From the NCBI GenBank assembly GCA_947460345.1, contig CANHGM010000011.1:1-64000 (forward strand): a stretch of DNA of 64,000 nucleotides, read 5' to 3'. This DNA comes from Bacteroidota bacterium (lineage in GTDB: Bacteria > Bacteroidota > Bacteroidia > UKL13-3). The position numbers were made by a program, and so were the translations under genes. Shown piece after piece: positions 1 through 8,015 of this stretch. The notes under the pieces were generated by a model. The model saw nothing but the letters and a program-made list of their open reading frames with translations. It was not told the DNA's origin and ran no database searches. Numbering within the stretch: position 1 is the first letter of the stretch; every line of letters begins with the position of its first letter.

Positions 1-316
1 ATGAAATAAAGGGTTGGAAGTATAAGCATAGTATATGACCAAGACTTTTTTGAAAGACTACGAAGAAAGTAATTCTATATATATCTATCTTGAGGTTTGA
101 TTTAAGGTTTGATTTTGAGGCGGATGAAAAAAAGGCTTGGAAGTATACGCATAGTATATGACCAAGACTTTTTTGAAAGACTACGAAGAAAGTAATTCTA
201 TATATATCTATCTTGAGGTTTGATTTAAGGTTTGATTTTGAGGCGGATGAAAAAAAGGATTGGGAGTATACGCTTAGTATATGACCAAGTCTTTTTTGAA
301 ATACAACGAAGAAAGC
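1..316. repeat. 123-bp tandem repeat, about 2.6 copies, continuing off the left edge
   Basis: The string GTATATGACCAAG recurs at 31, 154 and 277, exactly 123 bp apart. The first two copies are nearly identical; the third diverges after about 300. Inside each unit are short direct repeats of GGTTTGAT(T). The period is a multiple of three, but every one of the six frames meets a stop inside the unit, so I treat it as non-coding. The true left boundary lies outside the window. The array abuts the 3' end of the Nramp gene. Confidence 0.9.
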
Positions 317-339
317 AAACTCTTAAATCAAACCGAACT

Positions 340-2199
340 CTATCTGACAATGAGAACTGGTATACTAACCCTATGCCTCACCGCATCAACAGTCTCACCC
401 AAAACAATATCTTTAATTCCAGAGTGACCATGAGCTCCCATTACTAGTAAATCTACTTGTTGCTTTGCTACAATTTTTGGAATAACATATATAGGTCCAC
501 CGTAGCCTATTTCTGCCTGTACGTTATATCCTAAGTTTTTTAATTTTCCAGTATATAATATTAAATTTTCGGTATCTTTTTGTGTTTCCAAATCATCAAT
601 ATCTTTTCCTAAAATTCTAGCACCAGCTGTTTCAACTATATGAATCAAAATATATGTTGCACTTTTACCACCTTGTGACAATGCATTTTCAATAGCTACT
701 TTATCCATCGAAGAAAAATCAACTGTAATCGCAATTCTGCTAAAAGTTTTTTCTACTATTTGTTCTAAATCTAAAGCGTCACCATGAGGTATTTTCTCCT
801 TTTTCTCTTTTAATTTCTTAAACATGGGAGAAAAAACTATATATAATAATAAAAACAAAGCAGCAGCTAAAAATGGAATTAAAATAAACCGCCAAGGATA
901 TGTATTGGTTTCAATAAAATCAATAGTTTGGCTACTAAGCCATTTCAAATTTAATCCGACAATAATGGCCGTACAAATCCAACCTGCAATTGCCCAAATA
1001 GGCTTAATAGAATGCTCACCTAGTTTAGATTTATCGCTTACAAATTGTACTAATGGTATCATTGCAAAACCTAGTTGCAAACTTAATATCACTTGACTCA
1101 AAACCAACAAACTTCCTAGAGCTTGTTCTCCAGCAATGACAATGGTAATAATGGCTGGAACAATGGCAATAGACCTAGTGATAATTCTTCTAAGCCAGGG
1201 TCTTAACCTTAAATTTAAATAACCTTCCATTACTATTTGCCCAGCTAAAGTTCCTGTAACTGTAGAGCTTTGACCTGCTGCTATTAAGGCTATGGCAAAA
1301 AAAGCAGGTGCCCACATCCCAAATATGTTTTTCAATAGTTGATGTGCATCGCCTATTTCTGCAACTTCTGTATATGCATTTTTATGAAATGCTGTTGCCG
1401 CTAAAATCAAAATTGCTGCGTTTACAAAAAAAGCCAAATTGAGTGCTATTGCAGAATCTATGGTATTATATTTAATCGCTTTTTTTATACCTTCTTTGTC
1501 TTTTTTAAACAATCGGGTTTGAACCAATGCAGAATGTAAATATAAATTGTGAGGCATCACTGTTGCACCTATAATACTTATTGCAATATATAATTTACTA
1601 TCTCGTAAAATTTCTGGCCTAAACCCTAAAATCACTTCTCCCCATATAGGTTTTACGATCACCATTTCAAACACAAACGAAATACCTATAACACATATAA
1701 GGGCTATTATAAATGCTTCCATTATACGCATCCCTTTTTTTAACAAAAACAACAGTAAAAAAGTATCAAGCAATGAAATCACCACACCCCACAACAATGG
1801 AAATCCAAACAGTAAATTTAATCCTATGGCCATGCCTACAACTTCAGCCAAATCACATGCTGCTATTGCTATCTCTGCCAATATATACAAACTAATATTA
1901 GCCCATTTGTGATAATATTTTCTTGATGCTTGTGCTAAATCTAATCCTGTAACAATACCTAACCTTGCTGAAAAACTTTGGAGTAATAATGCCATCAAAT
2001 TACTCATCAACAAAACCCAAATTAAATCATATCCAAACTTACTTCCTCCTGCTAAATCTGTTGCCCAATTACCAGGATCCATATATCCTACACTTACCAA
2101 ATATGCAGGACCAAAAAAAGCAAGTATCCTTTTCCATTTCCTGCCTTTTTGAGGCACTTCTACAGATTGGTTTACTTCGCTTAACGACCTATTATCCAT
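340..2199 (-). CDS. mntH: Nramp-family divalent metal (Mn2+/Fe2+) transporter with C-terminal UspA domain
   Basis: This is a 619-residue inner-membrane protein. The first ~450 residues form a multi-helix Nramp transporter carrying both signature metal-site motifs, DPGN at residues 41-44 (helix 1) and MPHN at 215-218 (helix 6), so import of Mn2+ or Fe2+ with protons is expected. After a charged linker rich in K and E, residues ~470-619 form a universal stress protein domain ending with GAHGHSGI...LGE, a G-2x-G-9x-G nucleotide-loop pattern that lacks the usual following Ser/Thr. Ordinary MntH proteins are about 410-450 residues, so the C-terminal domain is an addition; it may regulate transport. 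The gene follows the WG-repeat gene by 3 bp and is probably co-transcribed with it. Confidence 0.93.
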   Translation of the reverse strand: MDNRSLSEVNQSVEVPQKGRKWKRILAFFGPAYLVSVGYMDPGNWATDLAGGSKFGYDLIWVLLMSNLMALLLQSFSARLGIVTGLDLAQASRKYYHKWANISLYILAEIAIAACDLAEVVGMAIGLNLLFGFPLLWGVVISLLDTFLLLFLLKKGMRIMEAFIIALICVIGISFVFEMVIVKPIWGEVILGFRPEILRDSKLYIAISIIGATVMPHNLYLHSALVQTRLFKKDKEGIKKAIKYNTIDSAIALNLAFFVNAAILILAATAFHKNAYTEVAEIGDAHQLLKNIFGMWAPAFFAIALIAAGQSSTVTGTLAGQIVMEGYLNLRLRPWLRRIITRSIAIVPAIITIVIAGEQALGSLLVLSQVILSLQLGFAMIPLVQFVSDKSKLGEHSIKPIWAIAGWICTAIIVGLNLKWLSSQTIDFIETNTYPWRFILIPFLAAALFLLLYIVFSPMFKKLKEKKEKIPHGDALDLEQIVEKTFSRIAITVDFSSMDKVAIENALSQGGKSATYILIHIVETAGARILGKDIDDLETQKDTENLILYTGKLKNLGYNVQAEIGYGGPIYVIPKIVAKQQVDLLVMGAHGHSGIKDIVLGETVDAVRHRVSIPVLIVR

Positions 2200-2202
2200 T
2201 GA

Positions 2203-3435
2203 CTACTTTTTCTGATTTACTTTTTTATTTTTTATAAATTCTTTTGCTTCTTCTTCGTATTTTCTTTCAATATTATTCCAATAATACTCTTTCTTTTTAT
2301 CTTGAATCTTTACTTTTTTAACATTATAAGTAAAAATTGGTGTGCCATTTTGGTTTATATATATAGCGTTTTCATCATTCTCAACCAAACTTACTTTATC
2401 TTTAAAACTACCAACTATATTATATTGAGGCATCACCACCAAATTACCGGTTTTGTCTATATACCCCCACATATCTTTCATTTTAACTGCTGCAAGTCCC
2501 TCACAAAAAGGTGCATAATCTTGAAATATATTTCTGATAACCATTTCTCCTTTTGCATTCACCATACCCCATTTTCTATTTAAAACTACTCCTGCCATTC
2601 CTTCTGAATAACTCTCAGCATAATCATACTTAGGTTTTATAACTACCTTTCCTTTAGTATCTATAAAGCCCCACATACTATCAACCATAATTGGGGCAAA
2701 ACCATCGCCAAAATCACCTGCATTATCAAACCTTGGCTTAATAATTACTTTGCCCTTATTGTTGATATACCCATAATGATCTCCTTTTTGAATAATTGCA
2801 ACTTCATCAACAAATGGTCCTATATATATATATTGTGGTTTTACAATCACTTGATTTTGTGTATTTATAACCCCCATTTTTTTATCTAAAACTACTCTAG
2901 ATATACCTTGTTTATCAAAATCACTCACATCATCAAACATAGGATCTACAACTATTTTACCATTTACATTCATAAATCCCATATGATACCTTGGCTCTTC
3001 TACTGTAGATCTTATTTGAATATATAACTTACTAATCTTGCTAAATCCATTTACAAAGGGTTCTGCAAATGCTATCCCTTCTGGCAATTGTATGACTTGT
3101 TCACCTTTGTTATTAATAAAATATTGCTGATAATTGGTATCCGTCACCAATGAAAAACCATCTGAGAAGTCTGATGCATTTATATATATGTTTTTTATAA
3201 CCCAACTCCCTTCATTGTCTATAAAACCATATAATCCATTTTGCCTTACCCTACCTATATTTTCAGAAAAAAAATTGGCGTCATGATACTGATAGGAAAT
3301 TTTTAAATGACCTTGCATATCTGAATACCCCCAAAGGTTATCACTCCTCACAGGAAGTAGTTGTGACCATGCATTCGAAATCAAAACAAGTACTAATAAA
3401 ATAGTTGATATTCTCTTTTTCATATGATTAGGCAA
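2203..3435 (-). CDS. Exported WG-repeat protein
   Basis: The 410-residue product starts with a signal peptide (lysine/arginine pair, hydrophobic stretch, AWSQ cleavage region near residue 24). The body is a run of at least eight WG-type repeats of about 45 residues, recognisable by W/Y-G-[FY]-[IM]-[ND] strands such as LWGYSD, LYGFID, HYGYIN and MWGFID, each followed by G-x-[VL]-V-I-x-P. WG repeats (KWG family) are thought to form beta structures; the function is unknown. The C-terminus is a lysine-rich tail. It is upstream of, and only 3 bp from, the Nramp gene on the same strand, so the two are likely one transcript. Confidence 0.85.
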   Translation of the reverse strand: MPNHMKKRISTILLVLVLISNAWSQLLPVRSDNLWGYSDMQGHLKISYQYHDANFFSENIGRVRQNGLYGFIDNEGSWVIKNIYINASDFSDGFSLVTDTNYQQYFINNKGEQVIQLPEGIAFAEPFVNGFSKISKLYIQIRSTVEEPRYHMGFMNVNGKIVVDPMFDDVSDFDKQGISRVVLDKKMGVINTQNQVIVKPQYIYIGPFVDEVAIIQKGDHYGYINNKGKVIIKPRFDNAGDFGDGFAPIMVDSMWGFIDTKGKVVIKPKYDYAESYSEGMAGVVLNRKWGMVNAKGEMVIRNIFQDYAPFCEGLAAVKMKDMWGYIDKTGNLVVMPQYNIVGSFKDKVSLVENDENAIYINQNGTPIFTYNVKKVKIQDKKKEYYWNNIERKYEEEAKEFIKNKKVNQKK

Positions 3436-3637
3436 ATATATACTAAAATCTAAGGTGAAAACACAAGTTTAATTGGTATATAGTGAAAAAAATCAATTAC
3501 ACTTAATGTATATCAAAGTAAAACAACCCAACAAAAAATTATTCATTTATTGTATATTTATTACAAATCAAAAATTTTACAATACTATTCAAATATTTTT
3601 TAACATATTTGCCTATTAATAAAAATGCCTAAAAAGT

Positions 3638-3952
3638 ATGCAAAAGATAAATGTTAAAACGTTGCCTAAAGACTTAAAAAAAATGAAGTCTAATATGGAA
3701 CAGTTAGAAATTGGCCTTAAAAATCTTGACCCTAAATCTGATAGTTTTATATACGAATATGCAATTTACGAAAAGCGTATCTCTATTATTTCAAAGGCTT
3801 TCTCTGAACTAATTAGTTACCTTCAAAATATCCACGACAAACAAGGTCTGGCTCGCAGACAACTTAAAAGAGTAATTGAAGTTAACAACCGTATACACCT
3901 AAAAGCCCAAGGATTAAAGCCTATATATATTCAACTTTCTCAAGCTTCTTAA
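3638..3952 (+). CDS. Small helical protein of unknown function
   Basis: I do not recognise this 104-residue protein. It has no signal peptide or membrane segment. Its composition is rich in K, E, L, I and S with heptad-like hydrophobic spacing over residues ~10-95, suggesting an alpha-helical bundle or coiled coil. It stands alone between the divergently transcribed WG-repeat gene and the convergent luxE-like gene, whose stop is 4 bp away. About 200 bp of very AT-rich sequence precedes the ATG and may hold promoters for both directions. Coding potential is supported by a single uninterrupted frame with codon use like its neighbours. Confidence 0.65.
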   Translation: MQKINVKTLPKDLKKMKSNMEQLEIGLKNLDPKSDSFIYEYAIYEKRISIISKAFSELISYLQNIHDKQGLARRQLKRVIEVNNRIHLKAQGLKPIYIQLSQAS

Positions 3953-3955
3953 AAT

Positions 3956-4960
3956 TTATATATATAACAAGCTACAGCCTCTTGTATCACTATTATCAAT
4001 TCTACCTGCTATTTTAAACTCATTTTCACTTATTTTTTGACCAATATCTTCGGTAGCTATAAAACTACATGAATAAACATTGGCTAAATCAATCACATTA
4101 ATTTTACCCCATTGATTATTGCCTAAAATCTTAAATGGATCATTTATATCTGTAATAACTACACGCATCCATGGTGGTGTTTTATAGATACCTTCTTTAG
4201 TTGAATAAGCTTGAGAAAGCAATTCTGTCATCCCATATTCTCCTCCTATAGATTCTATTGAAAATGATTTTGTTAAGACTTCATGTAATTCTTCTTTGGT
4301 TATCTCCTCTCTCCTACCTTTCATTCCTCCTGTTTCTATTATTTGCACATGCTCTAAAGGAAGTTTATTTTTTTCAGCAAAATCAAGTAAAGCATACGTT
4401 ACTCCAAATAAAATAACTGGTATTTGTTTTTGACTTGTTTCTTTCAATAGCTCTCTCAACTCATCAAAATTATTAAGATAAAAATTTGATTCCTTTTGAT
4501 TAGATAATCTAATTAAATGATCAACCATATATACTAATGAAGAACCTCCTTTTTCTATATATGATGGTAGTAAACCAATAATTATATATGTATCTGTCTT
4601 CCCAAAATGTTTCTCAAATCCATATTTAAAACTCTTTTCATATATATCTTTATTTGCTACATAATGACTGCTTTGTCCAATGCCTGATGTGGCACTACTT
4701 TTAAAAACAATTTCAGATGACATTCCATCTGCAATAATTTTGTGTGTTTTAAATAATTGTATAGGTAAATATGGAATTTGTTGAGTAGAAGTTATTTTTT
4801 TTACTTCTAGTCCCAATAGAGATATATATTTTTTATATATCTCTACATGATTAAACTGATAAGCAAAGATTTTTAAAGCATATATATCAAATTCTTCTTG
4901 ACTTTTAATATTGAAAATTTGATTAATGTCAAACTCTGTCAAATTCAGAATTGAACTCAT
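3956..4960 (-). CDS. LuxE-like acyl-protein synthetase / acyltransferase
   Basis: The 334-residue product fits the LuxE family (acyl-protein synthetase, PF04443), relatives of AMP-forming ligases. Supporting features are the SATSGIGQSSHYV nucleotide loop (about residue 88), the GGMKGRR and GGEYGMTELLSQ motifs characteristic of adenylating enzymes, and a C-terminus DTRGCSLLYI whose Cys sits where LuxE carries its acyl-accepting cysteine. In luminous bacteria LuxE activates a fatty acid and passes it to the reductase LuxC. No luxA or luxB is in the window, so light production is not implied. A LuxC-like gene lies at 62.2 kb. The gene begins 3 bp after a small acidic-protein gene and is probably co-transcribed with it. 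The natural substrate is unknown. Confidence 0.82.
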   Translation of the reverse strand: MSSILNLTEFDINQIFNIKSQEEFDIYALKIFAYQFNHVEIYKKYISLLGLEVKKITSTQQIPYLPIQLFKTHKIIADGMSSEIVFKSSATSGIGQSSHYVANKDIYEKSFKYGFEKHFGKTDTYIIIGLLPSYIEKGGSSLVYMVDHLIRLSNQKESNFYLNNFDELRELLKETSQKQIPVILFGVTYALLDFAEKNKLPLEHVQIIETGGMKGRREEITKEELHEVLTKSFSIESIGGEYGMTELLSQAYSTKEGIYKTPPWMRVVITDINDPFKILGNNQWGKINVIDLANVYSCSFIATEDIGQKISENEFKIAGRIDNSDTRGCSLLYI

Positions 4961-4963
4961 ATA

Positions 4964-5200
4964 CTAATAATCATCGTCGTCATCTTCATCTATTTCTTCT
5001 TCATAATGTCTATGACTATCAAATTTTTTATCAATATCTTCGTCTTCTTCTTCTTCAAAATCACCATCGATAATTGGAGGTAAATCTAATTCTATCTCTT
5101 CATCACTTAGATCTAAATCTCTTTCTGAGTGGTCATCATCTCCATGTAATCTAGCATCTAAATCGTCATGATCATCGTCGTGTTTCTTCTTGTTTTTCAT
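4964..5200 (-). CDS. Small, extremely acidic protein
   Basis: Starting at the ATG at 5200 the product is 78 residues: a short basic head (MKNKKK) followed almost entirely by D, E and H with a terminal run DEDDDDDY. A longer frame up to 5290 exists, but its first 30 residues have unrelated composition and the internal ATG gives the cleaner protein. It looks intrinsically disordered; no family is recognised. Asp/His-rich tracts could bind metal ions, but that is a guess. The stop codon is 3 bp from the luxE-like start, suggesting co-transcription. Confidence 0.65.
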   Translation of the reverse strand: MKNKKKHDDDHDDLDARLHGDDDHSERDLDLSDEEIELDLPPIIDGDFEEEEDEDIDKKFDSHRHYEEEIDEDDDDDY

Positions 5201-5456
5201 ATTAAAAAAGGTAAAAAGTTTAAAATATAATTTTGTAATTGAGTTAGTGTGATGCGAATTTATATCACTATGGTAAATATATGCAAACAATTTTTTTGGG
5301 TCATTTAGCTAAAATGCTGCTAATTAGGTATAAAAATATTTTACGAATAATTGACTTTGCCTTTTTAGGGGCCAAATATGTATATATATTAATTAATTCC
5401 TCTTATTAATACCTTATCTAAATAAGACTTTGACTGATTTTACTCTTTAATTTAAA

Positions 5457-5464
5457 ATTAAAAA
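5457..5464. repeat. Target-site duplication, left copy (ATTAAAAA)
   Basis: These eight bases directly precede the left inverted repeat of the insertion sequence and are repeated exactly at 6491-6498. Eight base pairs is the duplication length expected of IS1595-family elements. Confidence 0.85.
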
Positions 5465-5487
5465 AATGATTCTCCGCAATGATACAC
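5465..5487. repeat. IS left terminal inverted repeat
   Basis: Sequence AATGATTCTCCGCAATGATA followed by CAC; 21 of 23 bases pair with the right end at 6468-6490. Confidence 0.85.
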
Positions 5488-5491
5488 GAAA

Positions 5492-6409
5492 TTAATACCA
5501 AATAGCGGCCACGGCTGCAACTAGTAAGCGATTGAAGATATTAGTTCCAAAATTCCTTCGGTTAAGCTTATACGCAAACTCATTAAGATAGTTTTGAATA
5601 TATTGATAGCTTACATGGTGGTATGTGCTTAGTAATGATCTCTTTGAATTCGCAATAGCAATATGCACCCATGGTAGAAGTTTTACTGTTTGTGATGGCT
5701 GCTTTACAACAGGTTGATGCTTGTTTACCACAGACAATAGCTTGTTGTAAGCTTTAAAACCATCACTAATGATGCTAGCATTGGGGTCTATAAAATCAGC
5801 CACTAATGATGTTATTTCATCTGCTTGAAATGATTGAATTTTCTTCATCTTAAAGAAGCCACAGGCTCTAGTTTTTGCATACTTATATTTCTTAGTTCCT
5901 GAGACCATCTCAGATTCAGCCATTACCAATATTTTGGATTGACGTTGACTTCCCCGACCACGTTTAGATTTAGTATCCGAGTAGGATTTTACAGATTCAA
6001 ACATCCCTTCATCTATTTCAACGGCTCCATGCAAATTATAACTATCATCTCTGTTGCCCATTGCAGCTCTGATTTTATGCATCATATACCAAACAGGTTC
6101 ATAACGTTTCATTCCTAATTGACGTTTCATTTCATTGGCAGAAATGTTTTTCTTTGTCACAGTCATTAGAAACATAGCTTTATACCATTGCAATATCTTG
6201 AGGTTACTACATTCCATTATTGTCCCACTGCGAAGAGTTGTTCTAAAACCACAATTGCTGCACTGCCATTGACAGCGACCACTTTGCCAGTAATGCTTAA
6301 TGCATTGACACTTTTTGCAAATGATACCTTGTTGTTCACGCAAATTACGTAGATCAATCCTACAGGATTCCTCATCAGGAAATTTTTGACTGAATTCAAA
6401 TATTGTCAT
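5492..6409 (-). CDS. IS1595-family (ISXO2-like) DDE transposase
   Basis: The 305-residue protein has the IS1595 layout. An N-terminal zinc-ribbon region carries two CxxC pairs (CKKC and CSNC, about residues 31-57) for end recognition. A helical segment follows, then a DDE-type catalytic core with EIDEGMFE (first Asp, about residue 132), an ISDGFKAYNK stretch (second Asp), and the typical H-I-A-x-x-N-x-K-[RK] to YLNEFAYKLNRR ending. Length is normal for a full enzyme and the frame is intact, so the element is probably active. The gene fills nearly the whole space between the inverted repeats. No passenger gene is present. Confidence 0.92.
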   Translation of the reverse strand: MTIFEFSQKFPDEESCRIDLRNLREQQGIICKKCQCIKHYWQSGRCQWQCSNCGFRTTLRSGTIMECSNLKILQWYKAMFLMTVTKKNISANEMKRQLGMKRYEPVWYMMHKIRAAMGNRDDSYNLHGAVEIDEGMFESVKSYSDTKSKRGRGSQRQSKILVMAESEMVSGTKKYKYAKTRACGFFKMKKIQSFQADEITSLVADFIDPNASIISDGFKAYNKLLSVVNKHQPVVKQPSQTVKLLPWVHIAIANSKRSLLSTYHHVSYQYIQNYLNEFAYKLNRRNFGTNIFNRLLVAAVAAIWY

Positions 6410-6467
6410 GTTGTTTATTTCTTATTTGGGCAAATAAACAACTTCGTTTTCTCAATTTGTGAGAATG

Positions 6468-6490
6468 GTGAATGATTGCGGAGAATCATT
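6468..6490. repeat. IS right terminal inverted repeat
   Basis: Reverse complement begins AATGATTCTCCGCAATCATT and ends CAC, matching the left end at 5465-5487 apart from two bases. The transposase ATG lies about 58 bp inside this end, so the promoter must sit within that space. Confidence 0.85.
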
Positions 6491-6498
6491 ATTAAAAA
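6491..6498. repeat. Target-site duplication, right copy (ATTAAAAA)
   Basis: Exact copy of 5457-5464, directly outside the right inverted repeat. Confidence 0.85.
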
Positions 6499-6563
6499 AT
6501 ATTTTTATAATCTTATTTGTTATTACCAATAAAATAAATTTATTTTGAGCCTAGATAATTCAA

Positions 6564-6986
6564 ATGAAAAAACCTGATAGTAGATTCTCAACTGTGATGT
6601 TGATTGACGATAATGAGATTGATAATTTTATTAATCAAAAAATGATTGAAGGGTGCAACTTTGCTGACAAAGTATATGTTCATACTTCTGCTAGAAGTGC
6701 CCTTGAATTTTTGCAAAATATTGAAAGAAACGAAAATTTCCCTCGTGAACTTATCCCTCAAGTTATTTTTCTTGATATTAGTATGCCCATCATGGATGGT
6801 TTTCAGTTTTTAGATGAGTTTGAAAAACTGAGTGGTAATATTAGAGATGGTTTAAAAATAATGTTGCTTACCAGTAGCATTAACCCTTTAGATCAACAAA
6901 AGTCTACTTCTATTCCTGCAATCGCAAATTATATGAACAAGCCTTTAACTAAAGACCATTTATCCAATTTATCTATTTTGGCTTAA
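6564..6986 (+). CDS. Single-domain (CheY-like) response regulator
   Basis: The 140-residue protein is a receiver domain with no output domain. The acidic pocket is D15-D16 in LIDDNEID, the phosphoacceptor is D71 in FLDISMP, the switch Ser/Thr is in MLLTSS (about residue 101-103), and the conserved Lys is in MNKPL near residue 128. It should therefore accept phosphate from a histidine kinase and act by protein-protein contact. It sits between the IS element and a thioredoxin-like gene; no kinase is adjacent, although an orphan kinase lies at 9.7 kb. Partner unknown. Confidence 0.9.
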   Translation: MKKPDSRFSTVMLIDDNEIDNFINQKMIEGCNFADKVYVHTSARSALEFLQNIERNENFPRELIPQVIFLDISMPIMDGFQFLDEFEKLSGNIRDGLKIMLLTSSINPLDQQKSTSIPAIANYMNKPLTKDHLSNLSILA

Positions 6987-7031
6987 TTTGGTATATGTTT
7001 TGACTAACACCTCGTAAATTACTATTCTATC

Positions 7032-7541
7032 ATGAAAAAAATAATCATACTTTTATCTTTAGCAATTCCATTTATTATTGCTAGTGCTTTTCAAAATGCA
7101 AAAAAACAACTGCCTGATATAAAACTTAAAGATGTAAATGGTAAAGAAATTAACATAAAAGATTATGGAAAATCTGGTAAAATCACTATCATTAGCCTAT
7201 GGGCAACATGGTGTAAACCTTGTATCTTAGAAATAAATAACATAAATGAACAACTTGATACCTGGAAAGAAAAATACAATGTTCAACTTGTAGCTGTTAC
7301 TATAGATCAAGCCAAAAATACACCTAAAGTAAAGCCTTTTGCTGATGGACAAGGATGGGATTTTGATGTAATTATGGACACTAACCAAGATTTAATGAGA
7401 GCTTTAAATGCACCCTCTGTTCCTTATATGGTTTTAGTAGATCAAAATGGAACTATTGTATACGAACACAATGGTTATAACCAAGGCGATGAATTTACTT
7501 TAGAAAAGAAGTTGGAAAAACTATCCGCTGAAAAAAAATAA
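7032..7541 (+). CDS. Exported TlpA/ResA-like thiol-disulfide oxidoreductase
   Basis: The 169-residue protein has an N-terminal signal peptide (MKKIIILLSLAIPFIIASAF) and a single thioredoxin fold with the active site WATWCKPC, the cysteines being residues 61 and 64. The cis-Pro loop appears as SVPYMVLVD near residue 137. Proteins of this type act outside the cytoplasm as reductants, for example in cytochrome c maturation or repair of oxidised proteins; the partner cannot be read from context. A strong hairpin terminator follows the stop codon and separates it from the convergent trxA. Confidence 0.88.
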   Translation: MKKIIILLSLAIPFIIASAFQNAKKQLPDIKLKDVNGKEINIKDYGKSGKITIISLWATWCKPCILEINNINEQLDTWKEKYNVQLVAVTIDQAKNTPKVKPFADGQGWDFDVIMDTNQDLMRALNAPSVPYMVLVDQNGTIVYEHNGYNQGDEFTLEKKLEKLSAEKK

Positions 7542-7557
7542 TTTAACATTTCAACAT

Positions 7558-7594
7558 AAAAAAACCGTTGACATAACTTGTCAACGGTTTTTTT
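7558..7594. terminator. Bidirectional rho-independent terminator
   Basis: A 13-bp perfect stem (AAAACCGTTGACA / TGTCAACGGTTTT, 7561-7573 with 7579-7591) with a 5-base loop, preceded by an A run and followed by a T run. It lies between the convergent tlpA-like and trxA genes and can serve both. Confidence 0.93.
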
Positions 7595-7615
7595 ATTTAA
7601 TCTGTTTCTTTAGAA

Positions 7616-7933
7616 TTACATATGAGCTAAAAGTTTTGAAGCCATAATGTTTTTAGGAACTGCACCTACTTGTTTGTCTACTAATTCACCTCCTTTAAAA
7701 AACAATAAAGTAGGAATACTTCTGATGCCATATTTAGCAGCTATGTTTGGATTGTGATCCACGTTAACTTTTCCAACTACTGCTTTGCCATCATATTCTT
7801 TAGCTAATTCCTCAACTAATGGTCCTACCATTCTACATGGTCCGCACCATTCTGCCCAAAAGTCTACCAATACTGGTTTGTCTGATTTTAATACAGTATC
7901 TTCAAAATTACTGTCTGTTATTTCTAATGCCAT
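7616..7933 (-). CDS. trxA: Thioredoxin
   Basis: The 105-residue cytoplasmic protein is a canonical thioredoxin with active site WAEWCGPC (Cys30 and Cys33), the buried Asp at D24 in VDFWAEW, and the cis-Pro loop RSIPTLLFF around residue 73. It transfers electrons from thioredoxin reductase to ribonucleotide reductase, peroxiredoxins and similar targets. No signal peptide is present, which separates it from the exported thioredoxin-like protein next door. On the coding strand a TATATTTG -7 box lies about 25 bases upstream of the ATG. Confidence 0.95.
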   Translation of the reverse strand: MALEITDSNFEDTVLKSDKPVLVDFWAEWCGPCRMVGPLVEELAKEYDGKAVVGKVNVDHNPNIAAKYGIRSIPTLLFFKGGELVDKQVGAVPKNIMASKLLAHM

Positions 7934-8015
7934 TTTGTTTAATTAATTTTACTTGAGCAAATATATATCAAATTTTTATCCTCAATATTTTTTTGTGACA
8001 AAGAGGCATTTTAAT

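Larger units (their letters stand above)
5465..6490 (-). mobile_element. Complete IS1595-family insertion sequence, 1026 bp
   Basis: The element is bounded by inverted repeats: 5465-5487 and the reverse complement of 6468-6490 both read AATGATTCTCCGCAAT and then match at five of the next seven bases. It contains one intact transposase gene on the minus strand and is flanked by a perfect 8-bp duplication, ATTAAAAA, at 5457-5464 and 6491-6498. Intact ends, intact gene and intact duplication point to a recent insertion. The target is an AT-rich intergenic region, so no neighbouring gene appears broken. Confidence 0.9.

Noticed and set aside
232-447. 71-residue open frame through the third tandem repeat copy
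   Set aside because: The same frame is closed in the earlier copies, it needs a TTG start, and the second half overlaps the 3' end of mntH on the other strand.
3956-4960. Part of a bioluminescence operon
   Set aside because: No luxA, luxB or luxD is present; the LuxC-like gene is 58 kb away.
4964-5290. 108-residue version of the acidic protein
   Set aside because: The first 30 residues have unrelated composition; the ATG at 5200 gives a consistent protein.
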